NCBI RefSeq assembly: GCF_029227915.1
Contig: NC_079883.1
Location: 868,001-932,000 of the forward strand
DNA: 64,000 nucleotides
Direction of reading: 5' to 3'
Origin: Hydractinia symbiolongicarpus
Taxonomy: Eukaryota > Cnidaria > Hydrozoa > Anthoathecata > Hydractiniidae
This document shows positions 1 to 11,699 of the stretch, piece after piece; positions within the stretch are counted from its first letter, which is position 1; the number at the start of each line of letters is the position of its first letter. Below the pieces are notes generated by a model, which saw nothing but the letters and a program-made list of their open reading frames with translations, was not told the DNA's origin and searched no databases. Made by a program: the position numbers and the translations under genes.

Positions 1-108
1 TCAAAAATGTTTTCATTTTTGATGAGACGCGGAATAAAAGAAGTTTAATCGCCGGCAAACGAAAACCTGCGATTTCCCGTAAATCCCGTGCCTGGCCCGT
101 ATAGTAGA

Positions 109-116
109 GTATATAC
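109..116. other. Palindrome GTATATAC near the monomer boundary
   Basis: This 8-bp perfect palindrome at phase 11-18 is found in monomers that read GTCGAGTATATAC. Monomers reading GTCAAAAGTATAC or GTCGAATGTATAC keep only the 6-bp core GTATAC. It is therefore a convenient marker of monomer class. No function is claimed. Confidence 0.7.
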
Positions 117-131
117 AAAGAAAGTATCCTG

Positions 132-143
132 TGAGTAAACTCA
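132..143. other. Dyad TGAGT-AA-ACTCA, phase 34-45
   Basis: Two 5-bp half-sites in inverted orientation are separated by AA. The core GAGT-AA-ACTC is kept in both the TGTGAG and GGGAG monomer classes, and so in most monomers. It is broken in the GTGAGTAAAGTCC class (for example about 5814-5826) and in the four G6 variants of the right end. A two-base spacer is too short for a hairpin loop, so if it has a role it would be as a two-fold symmetric protein site. No binding protein can be named. Confidence 0.7.
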
Positions 144-203
144 TTTCCAGAACGATTTTTTAAATTATCTTTTCACCACTAAAACGCATGAGACTTGCAG
201 TTT

Positions 204-225
204 TCAAAAATGTTTTCATTTTTGA
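204..225. other. Conserved 9-bp inverted repeat (hairpin) in the monomer
   Basis: The arms TCAAAAATG and CATTTTTGA are exact reverse complements around a TTTT loop, at phase 106-127. The same element sits at 1-22, the very start of the window, and recurs at the same phase in most monomers. Common loop variants (CTTT, for example 1219-1240) leave the stem intact. A derived class between about 30 and 47 kb (TCAGGAATG with CAGTTTTAA) has two mismatches and two wobble pairs and is effectively broken. Short dyads are common in centromeric satellites and may form cruciforms or bind proteins, but function here is inference. Confidence 0.9.
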
Positions 226-253
226 TGAAACGCTGAATAAAAGAAGTTTAATC

Positions 254-259
254 GCCGGC
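254..259. other. Palindrome GCCGGC, phase 156-161
   Basis: GCCGGC lies inside the conserved block. In monomers with TTTAATTG before it (for example around 858) it extends to the 10-bp palindrome TTGCCGGCAA. Occasional variants read GCCAGC, GCTGGC or ATCCGG. In the hybrid monomer 58751-58953 it falls inside the inferred crossover interval. Confidence 0.6.
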
Positions 260-1113
260 AAACGAAAACCCGCGGTTTCCCGTAAATCCCGTGCTTGGCC
301 CGTATAATCGAGTATATACAAAGAAAGTATCCTGTGAGTAAACTCATTTCCAGAACGATTTTTTAAATTATCTTTTCACCACTAAAACGCATGAGACTTG
401 TAGTTTTCAAAAATGTTTTCATTTTTGATGAGACGCGGAATAAAAGAAGTTTAATCGTCGGCAAACGAAAACCCGCGAATTCCCGTGAATCCCGGACTCG
501 GCCCGTATAGTCAAAAGTATACAAAGAAAATACCCAGGGAGTAAACTCATTTCCCGAACGATATTTTAAATTATTTTTGCACCACTAAAACGCACGAGAC
601 TTGTAGTTTTCAAAAATGTTTCCATTTTTGATGAGACGCTGAATAAAAGAAGTTTAATCGCCGGCAAACGAAAACCCGCGATTTCCCGTAAATCCCCTGC
701 TTGGCCCGTATAGTCAAGTATATACAAAGAAAGTACCCTGTGAGTAAACTCATTTCCAGAACCATTTTTTAAGTTATCTTTTCACCACTAAAACGCATGA
801 GACTTGTAGTTTTCAAAAATGTTTTCATTTTTGATGAGACGCCGAATAAAAGATGTTTAATTGCCGGCAAACGAAAACCCGCGATTTCCCGTAAATCCCG
901 GATTCGGCCCGTATAGTCGAATGTATACAAAGAAAGTACCCTGTGAGTAAACTCATTTCCCGAACGATATTTTAAATTACTTTTTCACCACTAAAACGCA
1001 AGAGACTTGTAGTTTTCAAAAATATTTTCATTTTTGATGAGACGCTGAATAAAAGAAGTTTAATCGCCGGCAAACGAAAACCCGCGATTTCCCGTAAATC
1101 CCGTGCTTGGCCC

Positions 1114-1925
1114 GTATAGTCGAGTATATACAAAGAAAGTACCCTGTGAGTAAACTCATTTCCAGAACGATTTTTTAAATTATCTTTTCACCACTAAAAC
1201 GCATGAGACTTGTAGGTTTCAAAAATGCTTTCATTTTTGATGAGACGCTGAATAAAAGAAGTTTAATCGCCGGCAAACGAAAACCCGCGAATTCCCGTAA
1301 ATCCCGGACTCGGCCCGTATAGTCAAAAGTATACAAAGAAAATACACAGGGAGTAAACTCATTTCCCGAACGATTTTTTAAATTATTTTTTTACCACTAA
1401 AACGCATTAGACTTGTAGTTTTCAAAAATGTTTACATTTTTGATGAGACGCGGAATAAAAGAAGTTTAATCGCCGGCAAACGAAAACCCGCGATTTCCCG
1501 TAAATCCCGTGCTTGGCCCGTATAGTCGAGTATATACAAAGAAAGTACCCTGTGAGTAAACTCATTTCCAGAACGATTTTTTAAATTATCTTTTCACCAC
1601 TAAAACGCATGAGACTTGTAGGTTTCAAAAATGCTTTTATTTTTGATGAGACGCTGAATAAAAGAAGTTTAATCGCCGGCAAACGAAAACCCGCAAAATC
1701 CTGTAAATCCCGGACTCGGCCCGTATAGTCAAAAGTATACAAAGAAAATACACAGGGAGTAAACTCATTTCCCGAACCATTTTTTAAATTATTTTTTCAC
1801 CACTAAAACGTATTAGACTTGTAGTTTTCAAAAATGTTTTCATTTTTGATGAGACGCGGAATAAAAGAAGTTTAATCGCCGGCAAACGAAAACCTGCGAT
1901 TTCCCGTAAATCCCGTGCCTGGCCC
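1114..1925 (+). repeat. Tandem dimer duplication (2 x 406 bp)
   Basis: Monomer pair 1114-1519 is repeated at 1520-1925. Shared private marks are TAGGTTTC (1213 and 1619) followed by AATGCTTT, and AATACACAGGG. Each pair joins one GTCGAGTATATAC monomer to one GTCAAAAGTATAC monomer, the simplest alternating pattern in the window. Copies differ at several sites, such as CGCGAATTCC against CGCAAAATCC. Confidence 0.8.
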
Positions 1926-2034
1926 GTATAGTAGAGTATATACAAAGAAAGTATCCTGTGAGTAAACTCATTTCCAGAACGATTTTTTAAATTATCTTTT
2001 CACCACTAAAACGCATGAGACTTGCAGTTTTCAA

Positions 2035-4450
2035 AAATGTTTTCATTTTTGATGAGACGCGGAATAAAAGAAGTTTAATCGCCGGCAAACGAAAACCTGC
2101 GATTTCCCGTAAATCCTGTGCTTGGCCCGTATAGTCGAGTATATACAAAGAAAGTATCCTGTGAGTAAACTCATTTCCAGAACGATTTTTTAAATTATCT
2201 TTTCACCACTAAAACGCATGAGACTTGCAGTTTTCAAAAATGTTTTCATTTTTGATGAGACGCTGAATAAAAGAAGTTTAATCGCCGGCAAACGAAATCC
2301 CGCGGTTTCCCGTAAATTCCGTGCTTGGCCCGTATAATCGAGTATATACAAAGAAAGTATCCTGTGAGTAAACTCATTTTCAGAACGATTTTTTAAATTA
2401 TCTTTTCACCACTAAAACGCATGAGACTTGTAGTTTTCAAAAATGTTTTCATTTTTGATGAGACGCGGAATAAAAGAAATTTAATCGTCGGCAAACGAAA
2501 ACCCGCGAATTCCCGTGAATCCCGAAATCGGCCCGTATAGTCAAATGTATACAAAGAAAAAACCCAGGGAGTAAACTCATTTCCAGAACGATTTTTTAAA
2601 TTATCTTTTCACCACTAAAACGCATGAGACTTGTAGTTTTCAAAAATGTTTTCATTTTTGATGAGAGGCCGTATAAAAGATGTTTAATTGCCGGCAAACG
2701 AAAACCCGCGATTTCCCGTAAATCCCGGATTCGGCCCGTATAGTCGAATGTATACAAAGAAAGTACCCTGTGAGTAAACTCATTTCCCGAACGCTTTTTT
2801 AAATTACATTTTCACCACTAAAACGCATAAGACTTGTAGTTTTTAAAAATGTTTTCATTTTTGATGAGACGCTGAATAAAAGAAGTTTAATCTCCGGCAA
2901 ACGAAAACCCGCGATTTCCCGTAAATCCCGTGCTTGGCCAGTATAGTCGAGTATATACAAAGAAAGTACCCTGTGAGTAAACTCATTTCCAGAACGATTT
3001 TTTAAATTATCTTTTCACCACTAAAACGCATGAGACTTGTAGTTTTCAAAAATGTTTTCATTTTTGATGAGACGCGGAATAAAAGAAGTTTAATCGCCGG
3101 CAAACGAAAACCTGCGATTTCCCGTAAATCCTGTGCTTGGCCCGTATAGTCGAGTATATACAAAGAAAGTATCCTGTGAGTAAACTCATTTCCAGAACGA
3201 TTTTTTAAATTATCCCTTCACCACTAAAACGCATGAGACTTGCAGTTTTCAAAAATGTTTTCATTTTTGATGAGACGCTGAATAAAAGAAGTTTAATCGC
3301 CGGCAAACGAAATCCCGCGGTTTCCCGTAAATTCCGTGCTTGGCCCGTATAATCGAGTATATACAAAGAAAGTATCCTGTGAGTAAACTCATTTTCAGAA
3401 CGATTTTTTAAATTATCTTTTCACCACTAAAACGCATGAGACTTGTAGTTTTCAAAAATGTTTTCATTTTTGATGAGACGCGGAATAAAAGAAATTTAAT
3501 CGTCCGCAAACGAAAACCCGCGAATTCCCGTGAATCCCGAAATCGGCCCGTATAGTCAAATGTATACAAAGAAAAAACCCAGGGAGTAAACTCATTTCCA
3601 GAACGATTTTTTAAATTATCTTTTCACCACTAAAACGCATGAGACTTGTAGTTTTCAAAAATGTTTTCATTTTTGATGAGACGCCGTATAAAAGATGTTT
3701 AATTGCCGGCAAACGAAAACCCGCGATTTCCCGTAAATCCCGGATTCGGCCCGTATAGTCGAATGTATACAAAGAAAGTACCCTGTGAGTAAACTCATTT
3801 CCCGAACGCTTTTTTAAATTACATTTTCACCACTAAAACGCATAAGACTTGTAGTTTTTAAAAATGTTTTCATTTTTGATGAGACGCTGAATAAAAGAAG
3901 TTTAATCTCCGGCAAACGAAAACCCGCGATTTCCCGTAAATCCCGTGCTTGGCCAGTATAGTCGAGTATATACAAAGAAAGTACCCTGTGAGTAAACTCA
4001 TTTCCAAAACGATTTTTTAAATTATCTTTTCACCACTAAAACGCATGAGACTTGTAGTTTTCAAAAATGTTTTCATTTTTGATGAGACGCGGAATAAAAG
4101 AAGTCTAATCGCCGGCAAACGAAAACCTGCGATTTCCCGTAAATCCTGTGCTTGGCCCGTATAGTCGAGTATATACAAAGAAAGTATCCTGTGAGTAAAC
4201 TCATTTCCAGAACGATTTTTTAAATTATCTTTTCACCACTAAAACGCATGAGACTTGCAGTTTTCAAAAATGTTTTCATTTTTGATGTGATGCTGAATAA
4301 AAGAAGTTTAATCGCCGGCAAACGAAAACCCGCGGTTTCCCGTAAATCCCGTGCTTGGCCCGTATAATCGAGTATATACAAAGAAAGTATCCTGTGAGTA
4401 AACTCATTTTCAGAACGATTTTTTAAATTATCTTTTCACCACTAAAACGC
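2035..4450 (+). repeat. 5-monomer higher-order repeat (1,015 bp)
   Basis: The CGCGGTTTCC marker falls at 2301, 3316 and 4331, exactly 1,015 bp apart. Copies are about 2035-3049, 3050-4064 and a partial 4065-4450, where the third switches to other monomer types. The first two also share GCCGTATAAAAGATG, CGCTTTTTTAAATTAC, and AATCTCCGG. I saw only scattered single-base differences between them (for example GTCGGC against GTCCGC, TATCTTTT against TATCCCTT), so the duplication is recent. Confidence 0.9.
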
Positions 4451-5300
4451 ATGAGACTTGCAGTTTTTAAAAGTGTTTCCATTTTTGATGAGACGCTGAA
4501 TAAAAGAAGTTTAATATCCGGCAAACGAAAACCCGCGATTTCCCGTAAATCCCGGACTCGGCCCGTATAGTCAAAAGTATAAAAAGAAAATACCCAGGGA
4601 GTAAACTCATTTCCAGAACGATTTTTTAAATTATTTTTTCACCACTAAAACGCATAAGACTTGTAGTTTTTAAAAGTGTTTTCATTTTTGATGAGACGCT
4701 GAATAAAAGAAGTTTAATATCCGGCAAACGAAAACCCGCGATTTCCCGTAAATCCCGTGCTTGGCCCGTATAGTCGAGTATATACAAAGAAAGTACCCTG
4801 TGAGTAAACTCATTTCCAGAACGATTTTTTAAATTATCTTTTCACCACTAAAACGCATGAGACTTGTAGTTTTCAAAAATGTTTTCATTTTTGATGAGAC
4901 GCGGAATAAAAGAAGTTTATTCGCCGGCAAACGAAAACCTGCGATTTCCCGTAAATCCTGTGCTTGGCCCGTATAGTCGAGTATATACAAAGAAAGTATC
5001 CTGTGAGTAAACTCATTTCCAAACGATTTTTTAAATTATCTTTTCACCACTAAAACGCATGAGACTTGCAGTTTTCAAAAATGTTTTCATTTTTGATGAG
5101 ACGCAGAATAAAAGAAGTTTAATCGCCGGCAAACGAAAACCTGCGACTTCCCGTAAATCCTGTGCTTGGCCCGTATAGTCGAGTATATACAAAGAAAGTA
5201 TCCTGTGAGTAAACTCATTTCCAGAACGATTTTTTATATTATCTTTTCACCACTAAAACGCATGAGACTTGCAGTTTTCAAAAATGTTTTCATTTTTGAT
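3690..5300 (+). repeat. Copy 1 of an eight-monomer segment repeated 5.68 kb away
   Basis: This segment recurs at 9371-10985 with a constant offset of 5,681-5,682 bp (28 monomers). Shared rare marks include CGCTTTTTTAAATTAC, the CGCGGTTTCC monomer (4331 and 10012), TTAAAAGTGTTTCC followed by AATATCCGGC (about 4465 and 10146), and ACGCAGAATAAAAG (5101 and 10783). It overlaps the end of the 5-monomer domain, so it is older than, or independent of, that amplification. Confidence 0.85.
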
Positions 5301-6429
5301 GAGACACTAAATAAAAGAAGTTTAATCGCCGGCAAACGAAAACCCGCGATTTCCTGTAAATTCCGGGCTTGGCCCGTATAGTCGAATGTATACAAAGAAA
5401 GTACCCTGTGAGTAAACTCATTTCCCGAACGATTTTTTAAATTATTTTTTCACCACTAAAACGCAAGAGACTTGTAGTTTTCAAAAATGTTTTCATTTTT
5501 GATGAGACGCTGAATAAAAGAAGTTTAATCGCCGGCAAACGAAAACCCGGGATTTCCCGTAAATCCCGGACTCGGCCCGTATAGTCAAAAGTATACAAAG
5601 AAATAACCCACGTAGTAAACTCATTTCCAGAACGATTTTTTAAATTATTTTCTCACCACTAAAACGCATGAGACTTGTAATTTTCAAAAATGTTTTCATT
5701 TTTGATGAGCCGCTGAATAAAAGAAGTTTAATCGCCGGCAAACGAAAACCCGCAATTTCCCGTAAATCCCGTGCTTGGCTCGTATAGTCGAGTATATACA
5801 AAGAAAGTACCCTGTGAGTAAAGTCCTTTCCAGAACGATTTTTTATATTATCTTTTCACCACTAAAACGCATGAGACTTGTAGTTTTCAAAAATGTTTTC
5901 ATTTTTGATGAGACGCGAAATAAAAGAAGTTTAATCGCCGGCAAACGAAAACCTGCAATTTCCCGTAAATCCCGTGCTTGGCCCGTATAGTCAAAAGTAT
6001 ACAAAGAAAATGCCCAGGGAGTAAACTCATTTCCCGAACGATATTTTAAATTATTTTTCACCACTAAAACGCACGAGACTTGTAGTTTTCAAAAATGTTT
6101 TCATTTTTGATGAGACGCTGAATAAAAGAAGTTTAATCGCCGGCAAACGAAAACCCGCAATTTCCCGTAAATCCCGTGCTTGGCCCGTATAGTCGAGTAT
6201 ATACAAAGAAAGTATCCTGTGAGTAAACTCATTTCCAAAACGATTTTTTAAATTATCTTTTCACCACTAAAACGCATGGGACTTGTAGTTTTCAAAAATG
6301 TTTTTATTTTTGATGACACGCTGAATAGAAGAAGTTTAATCGCCGGCAAACGAAAACCCGCGAATTCCCGTAAATCCCGGACTCGGCCCGTATAGTCAAA
6401 AGTATAAAAAGAAAATACCCAGGGAGTAA
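4451..6429 (+). repeat. Mosaic stretch without a clear higher-order period
   Basis: About ten monomers of all main classes. It contains the first monomers whose T tract reads TTTTTTATATT (5173-5375 and about 5782-5984); the change removes a TAA stop and is the only reason open frames appear there. The GGGACTTGTAG mark at 6278 recurs at 11553, 13379 and 18050. Nothing other than satellite was found. Confidence 0.7.
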
Positions 6430-9045
6430 ACTCATTTCCCGAACGATTTTTTAAATTATTTTTTCACCACTAAAACGCAAGAGACTTGTAGTTTTCAAAA
6501 ATGTTTTCATTTTTGATGAGACGCTGAATAAGAGAAGTTTAATCGCCGGCAAACGAAAACCCGGGATTTCCCGTAAATCCCGGACTCGGCCCGTATAGTC
6601 AAAAGTATACAAAGAAAATACCCAGGTAGTAAACTCATTTCCAGAACGATTTTTTAAATTATTTTCTCACCCCTAAAACGCATGAGACTTGTAGTTTTCA
6701 AAAATGTTTTCATTTTTGATGAGACGCTGAATAAAAGAAGTTTAATCGCCGGCAAACGAAAACCCGCAATTTCCCGTAAATCCCGTGCTTGGCTCGTATA
6801 GTCGAGTATATACAAAGAAAGTACCCTGTGAGTAAAGTCCTTTCCAGAACGATTTTTTATATTGTCTTTTCACCACTAAAACGCATGAGACTTGTAGTTT
6901 TCAAAAATGTTTTCATTTTTGATGAGACGCGAAATAAAAGAAGTTTAATTGCCGGCAAACGAAAACCCGCGATTTCCCGTAAATCCCGGGCTTGGCCCGT
7001 ATATTCGAATGTATACAAAAAAGTACCCTGTGAGTAAACTCATTTCCCGAACGATTTTTTAAATTATTTTTTCACCACTAAAACGCATGAGACTTGTAGT
7101 TTTCAAAAATGTTTTCATTTTTGATGAGACGCTGAATGAAAGAAGTTTAATCGCCGGCAAACGAAAACCCGCCATTTCCCGTAAATCCCGTGCTTGGCTC
7201 GTATAGTCGAGTATATACAAAGAAAGTACCCTGTGAGTAAAGTCCTTTCCAGAACTATTTTTTATATTATCTTTTCACCACTAAAACGCATGAGACTTGT
7301 AGTTTTCAAAAATGTTTTCATTTTTGATGAGACGCGAAATAAAAGAAGTTTAATCGCCGGCAAACGAAAACCCGCGATTTCCCGTAAATCCAGGGCTTGG
7401 CCCGTATAGTCGAATGTATACAAAGAAAATACCCAGGTAGTAAACTCATTTCCAGAACGATTTTTTAAATTATTTTCTCACCACTAAAACGCATGAGACT
7501 TGTAGTTTTCAAAAATGATTTCATTTTTGATGAGCCGTTGAATAAAAGAAGTTTAATCGCCGGCAAACGAAAACCCGCAATTTCCCGTAAATCCCGTGCT
7601 TGGCTCGTATAGTCGAGTATATACAAAGAAAGTACCCTGTGAGTAAAGTCCTTTCCAGAACGATTTTTTATATTATCTTTTCACCACTAAAACGCATGAG
7701 ACTTGTAGTTTTCAAAAATGTTTTCATTTTTGATGAGACGCGAAATAAAAGAAGTTTAATCGCCGGCAAACGAAAACCCGCGATTTCCCGTAAATCCAGG
7801 GCTTGGCCCGTATAGTCGAATGTATACAAAGAAAGTACCCTGTGAGTAAATTCATTTCCCGAACGATTTTTTAAATTATTTTTTCACCACTAAAACGCAT
7901 GAGACTTGTAGTTTTCAAAAATGTTTTCATTTTGGATGAGACGCTGAATAAAAGAAGTTTAATCGCCGGCAAACGAAAACCCGCGATTTCCTGTAAATTC
8001 GGGCTTGGCCCGTATAGTCGAATGAATACAAAGAAAGTACCCTGTGAGTAAACTCATTTCCCGAACGATTTTTTAAATTATTTTTTCACCACTAAAACGC
8101 AAGAGACTTGTAGTTTTCAAAAATGTTTTCATTTTTGATGAGACGCTGAATAAGAGAAGTTTAATCGCCGGCAAACGAAAACCCGGGATTTCCCGTAAAT
8201 CCCGGACTCGGCCCGTATAGTCAAAAGTATACAAAGAAAATACCCAGGTAGTAAACTCATTTCCAGAACGATTTTTTAAATTATTTTCTCACCCCTAAAA
8301 CGCATGAGACTTGTAGTTTTCAAAAATGTTTTCATTTTTGATGAGACGCTGAATAAAAGAAGTTTAATCGCCGGCAAACGAAAACCCGCAATTTCCCGTA
8401 AATCCCGTGCTTGGCTCGTATAGTCGAGTATATACAAAGAAAGTACCCTGTGAGTAAAGTCCTTTCCAGAACGATTTTTTATATTGTCTTTTCACCACTA
8501 AAACGCATGAGACTTGTAGTTTTCAAAAATGTTTTCATTTTTGATGAGACGCGAAATAAAAGAAGTTTAATCGCCGGCAAACGAAAACCCGCGATTTCCC
8601 GTAAATCCCGGGCTTGGCCCGTATATTCGAATGTATACAAAAAAAGTACCCTGTGAGTAAACTCATTTCCCGAACGATTTTTTAAATTATTTTTTCACCA
8701 CTAAAACGCATGAGACTTGTAGTTTTCAAAAATGTTTTCATTTTTGATGAGACGCTGAATGAAAGAAGTTTAATCGCCGGCAAACGAAAGCCCGTCATTT
8801 CCCGTAAATCCCGTGCTTGGCTCGTATAGTCGAGTATATACAAAGAAAGTACCCTGTGAGTAAAGTCCTTTCCAGAACGATTTTTTATATTATCTTTTCA
8901 CCACTAAAACGCATGAGACTTGTAGTTTTCAAAAATGTTTTCATTTTTGATGAGACGCGAAATAAAAGAAGTTTAATCGCCGGCAAACGAAAACCCGCGA
9001 TTTCCCGTAAATCCAGGGCTTGGCCCGTATAGTCGAATGTATACA
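6430..9045 (+). repeat. 8-monomer tandem duplication (about 1,622 bp)
   Basis: ACGCTGAATAAGAGAAG at 6521 recurs at 8143 (offset 1,622), and the GTGAGTAAAGTCC monomers at about 6796 and 7201 recur at 8418 and 8824. The first copy runs about 6430-8051; the second matches only to about 9045, where it continues with GTACCCTG instead of AATACCCAGG. Monomers with the TTTTTATATT tract recur two, two, four and two monomers apart, so a dimer or tetramer rhythm is nested inside. Confidence 0.85.
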
Positions 9046-9370
9046 AAGAAAGTACCCTGTGAGTAAATTCATTTCCCGAACGATTTTTTAAATTATTTTT
9101 TCACCACTAAAACGCATCAGACTTGTAGTTTTCAAAAATGTTTTCATTTTTGATGAGACGCTGAATGAAAGAAGTTTAATCGCCGGTAAACGAAAACCCG
9201 CCATTTCCCGTAAATCCCGTGCTTGGCCCGTATAGTCGAGTATATACAAAGAAAGTACCCTGTGAGTAAACTCATTTCCAGAACGATTTTTTAAATTATC
9301 TTTTCACCACTAAAACGCATGAGACTTGTAGTCTTCAAAAATGTTTTCATTTTTGATGAGACGCTGAATA

Positions 9371-10985
9371 AAAGATGTTTAATTGCCGGCAAACGAAAAC
9401 CGGCGATTTCCCGTAAATCCCGGATTCGGCCCGTATAGTCGAATGTATACAAAGAAAGTACCCTGTGAGTAAACTCATTTCCCGAACGCTTTTTTAAATT
9501 ACTTTTTCACCACTAAAATGCATAAGACTTGTAGTTTTTCAAAAATGTTTTCATTTTTGATGAGACGCTGAATAAAAGAAGTTTAATCTCCGGCAAACGA
9601 AAACCCGCGATTTCCCGTAAATCCCGTGCTTGGCCAGTATAGTCGAGTATATACAAAGAAAGTACCCTGTGAGTAAACTCATTTCCAGAACGATTTTTTA
9701 AATTATCTTTTCACCACTAAAACGCATGAGACTTGTAGTTTTCAAAAATGTTTTCATTTTTGATGAGACGCGGAATAAAAGAAGTTTAATCGCCGGCAAA
9801 CGAAAACCTGCGATTTCCCGTAAATCCTGTGTTTGGCCCGTATAGTCGAGTATATACAAAGAAAGTATCCTGTGAGTAAACTCATTTCCAGAACGATTTT
9901 TTAAATTATCTTTTCACCACTAAAACGCATGAGACTTGCAGTTTTCAAAAATGTTTTCATTTTTGATGAGACGCTGAATAAAAGAAGTTTAATCGCCGGC
10001 AAACGAAAACCCGCGGTTTCCCATAAATCCCGTGCTTGGCCTGTATAATCGAGTATATACAAAGAAAGTATCCTGTGAGTAAACTCATTTTCAGAACGAT
10101 TTTTTAAATTATCTTTTCACCACTAAAACGCATGAGACTTGCAGTTTTTAAAAGTGTTTCCATTTTTGATGAGACGCTGAATAAAAGAAGTTTAATATCC
10201 GGCAAACGAAAACCCACGATTTCCCGTAAATCCCAGACTCGGCCCGTATAGTCAAAAGTATAAAAAGAAAATACCCAGGGAGTAAACTCATTTCCAGAAC
10301 GATTTTTTAAATTATTTTTTCACCACTAAAACGCATAAGACTTGTAGTTTTTAAAAGTGTTTTCATTTTTGATGAGACGCTGAATAAAAGAAGTTTAATA
10401 TCCGGCAAACGAAAACCCGCGATTTCCCGTAAATCCCGCGCTTGGCCCGTATAGTCGAGTATATACAAAGAAAGTACCCTGTGAGTAAACTCATTTCCAG
10501 AACGATTTTTTAAATTATCTTTTCACCACTAAAACGCATGAGACTTGTAGTTTTCAAAAATGTTTTCATTTTTGATGAGACGCGGAATAAAAGAAGTTTA
10601 ATCGCCGGCAAACGAAAACCGGCGATTTCCCGTAAATCCTGTGCTTGGCCCGTATAGTCGAGTATATACAAAGAAAGTATCCTGTGAGTAAACTCATTTC
10701 CAGAACGATTTTTAAAATTATCTTTTCACCACTAAAACGCATGAGACTTGCAGTTTTCAAAAATGTTTTCATTTTTGATGAGACGCAGAATAAAAGAAGT
10801 TTAATCGCCGGCAAACGAAAACCTGCGATTTCCCGTAAATCCTGTGCTTGGCCCGTATAGTCGAGTATATACAAAGAAAGTATCCTGTGAGTAAACTCAT
10901 TTCCAGAACGATTTTTTATATTATCTTTTCACCACTAAAACGCATGAGACTTGCAGTTTTCAAAAATGTTTTCATTTTTGATGAG
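9371..10985 (+). repeat. Copy 2 of the segment at 3690-5300
   Basis: This matches 3690-5300 at an offset of 5,681-5,682 bp with scattered substitutions, such as CCCATAAATCC, CCCACGATTT and CCCAGACTCGG. To its left (9046-9370) the monomers belong to the preceding block; to its right one extra monomer is inserted relative to copy 1. It looks like a segment inserted or retained by exchange between distant parts of the array. Confidence 0.85.
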
Positions 10986-11260
10986 ACGCTGAATAAAAGA
11001 AGTTTAATCGCCGGCAAACGAAAACCCGCGATTTCCCGTAAATCCCGTGCTTGGCCCGTATAATCGAGTATATACAAAGAAAGTATCCTGTGAGTAAACT
11101 CATTTCCAGAACGATTTTTCAAATTATCTTTTCACCACTAAAACGGATGAGACTTGCAGTTTTCAAAAATGTTTTCATTTTTGATGAGACACTAAATAAA
11201 AGAAGTTTAATCGCCGGCAAACGAAAACCCGCGATTTCCCGTAAATCCCGTGCTTGGCCC
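10652..11260 (+). repeat. Run of three sister monomers
   Basis: Three consecutive monomers starting at 10652, 10855 and 11058 are nearly alike. All carry TATCCTGTGAG and CTTGCAG, and each lacks the in-frame TAA in the T tract by a different change (TTTTTAAAATT, TTTTTTATATT, TTTTTCAAATT). The homologous place in copy 1 has one monomer fewer, so this is a local single-monomer amplification. The resulting open frames are not genes. Confidence 0.75.
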
Positions 11261-11699
11261 GTATAGTCAAAAGTATACAAAGAAAATGCCCAGGGAGTAA
11301 ACTCATTTCCGAACGATATTTTAAATTATATTTCACCACTAAAACGCACGAGACTTGTAGTTTTCAAAAATGTTTTCATTTTTGATGAGACGCTGAATAA
11401 AAGAAGTTTAATTGCCGGCAAACGAAAACCCGCGATTTCCCGTAAATCCCGTGCTTGGCCCGTATAGTCGAGTATATACAAAGAAAGTATCCTGTGAGTA
11501 AACTCATTTCCAAAACGATTTTTTAAATTATCTTTTCACCACTAAAACGCATGGGACTTGTAGTTTTCAAAAATGTTTTTATTTTTGATGACACGCTGAA
11601 TAGAAGAAGTTTAATCGCCGGCAACGAAAACCCGCGAATTCCCGTAAATCCCGGACTCGGCCCGTATAGTCAAAAGTATAAAAATAAAATACCCAGGGA

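Larger units (their letters stand above)
99..301 (+). repeat. First complete monomer; reference for phase numbering
   Basis: This 203-bp unit runs from the G of GTATAG to the CCC before the next GTATA. In order it holds palindrome GTATATAC (109-116), dyad TGAGT-AA-ACTCA (132-143), a T6-AAATT tract (about phase 58-67), TTTTCACCACTAAAACGC (about phase 72-89), the hairpin (204-225), CGCTGAATAAAAGAAG, palindrome GCCGGC (254-259), AAACGAAAACCCGCG, and a boundary segment ending GTGCTTGGCCC. A typical monomer written out by hand has 41 C, 35 G and 12 CpG. The length is close to a nucleosome plus linker, which is common among satellites, but nothing in the sequence proves nucleosome phasing. Confidence 0.97.
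1..2034 (+). repeat. Left block: ten monomers of mixed type
   Basis: The first 225 bp match 1829-2053 almost exactly, including the rare CCTGGCCCGTATAGTAGAG at 91 and 1919 (nine monomers apart). The CGCGGTTTCC marker at 271 recurs at 2301, exactly ten monomers later, because one extra monomer is present near 2030. Monomers 2-5 therefore resemble the 5-monomer units that follow, while 1114-1925 is a dimer duplication. No higher-order unit spans the whole block. Confidence 0.75.

Noticed and set aside
58-75. TATA-like and A/T-rich tracts as promoters
   Set aside because: A/T tracts occur once per monomer throughout the array with no associated gene; nothing separates any one of them as a promoter.
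204-225. Hairpin followed by T-rich DNA as a rho-independent terminator
   Set aside because: The stem is A/T-rich with few G-C pairs, no gene precedes it, and it occurs in nearly every satellite monomer.
247-270. CENP-B box-like sequence on the minus strand, TTTCGTTTG followed by CCGGCGAT
   Set aside because: The first nine bases agree with the known box at eight of nine positions, but the required A and CGGG of the second half are missing. It does not meet the core consensus.
5166-5381. Recurring 71-81 residue + strand open frames beginning M(TTG)-ARIVEYIQRKYPVSK, here and at about 22 other places
   Set aside because: Each starts at a TTG in CTTGGCCCGTATAG or CTTGGCTCGTATAG (or an equivalent codon), has no ribosome site or promoter, and spans just over one monomer. 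It is open only where the T tract lost its TAA (for example TTTTTTATATT). Because 203 is not a multiple of 3, the frame shifts in every monomer and closes. They are by-products of the repeat.
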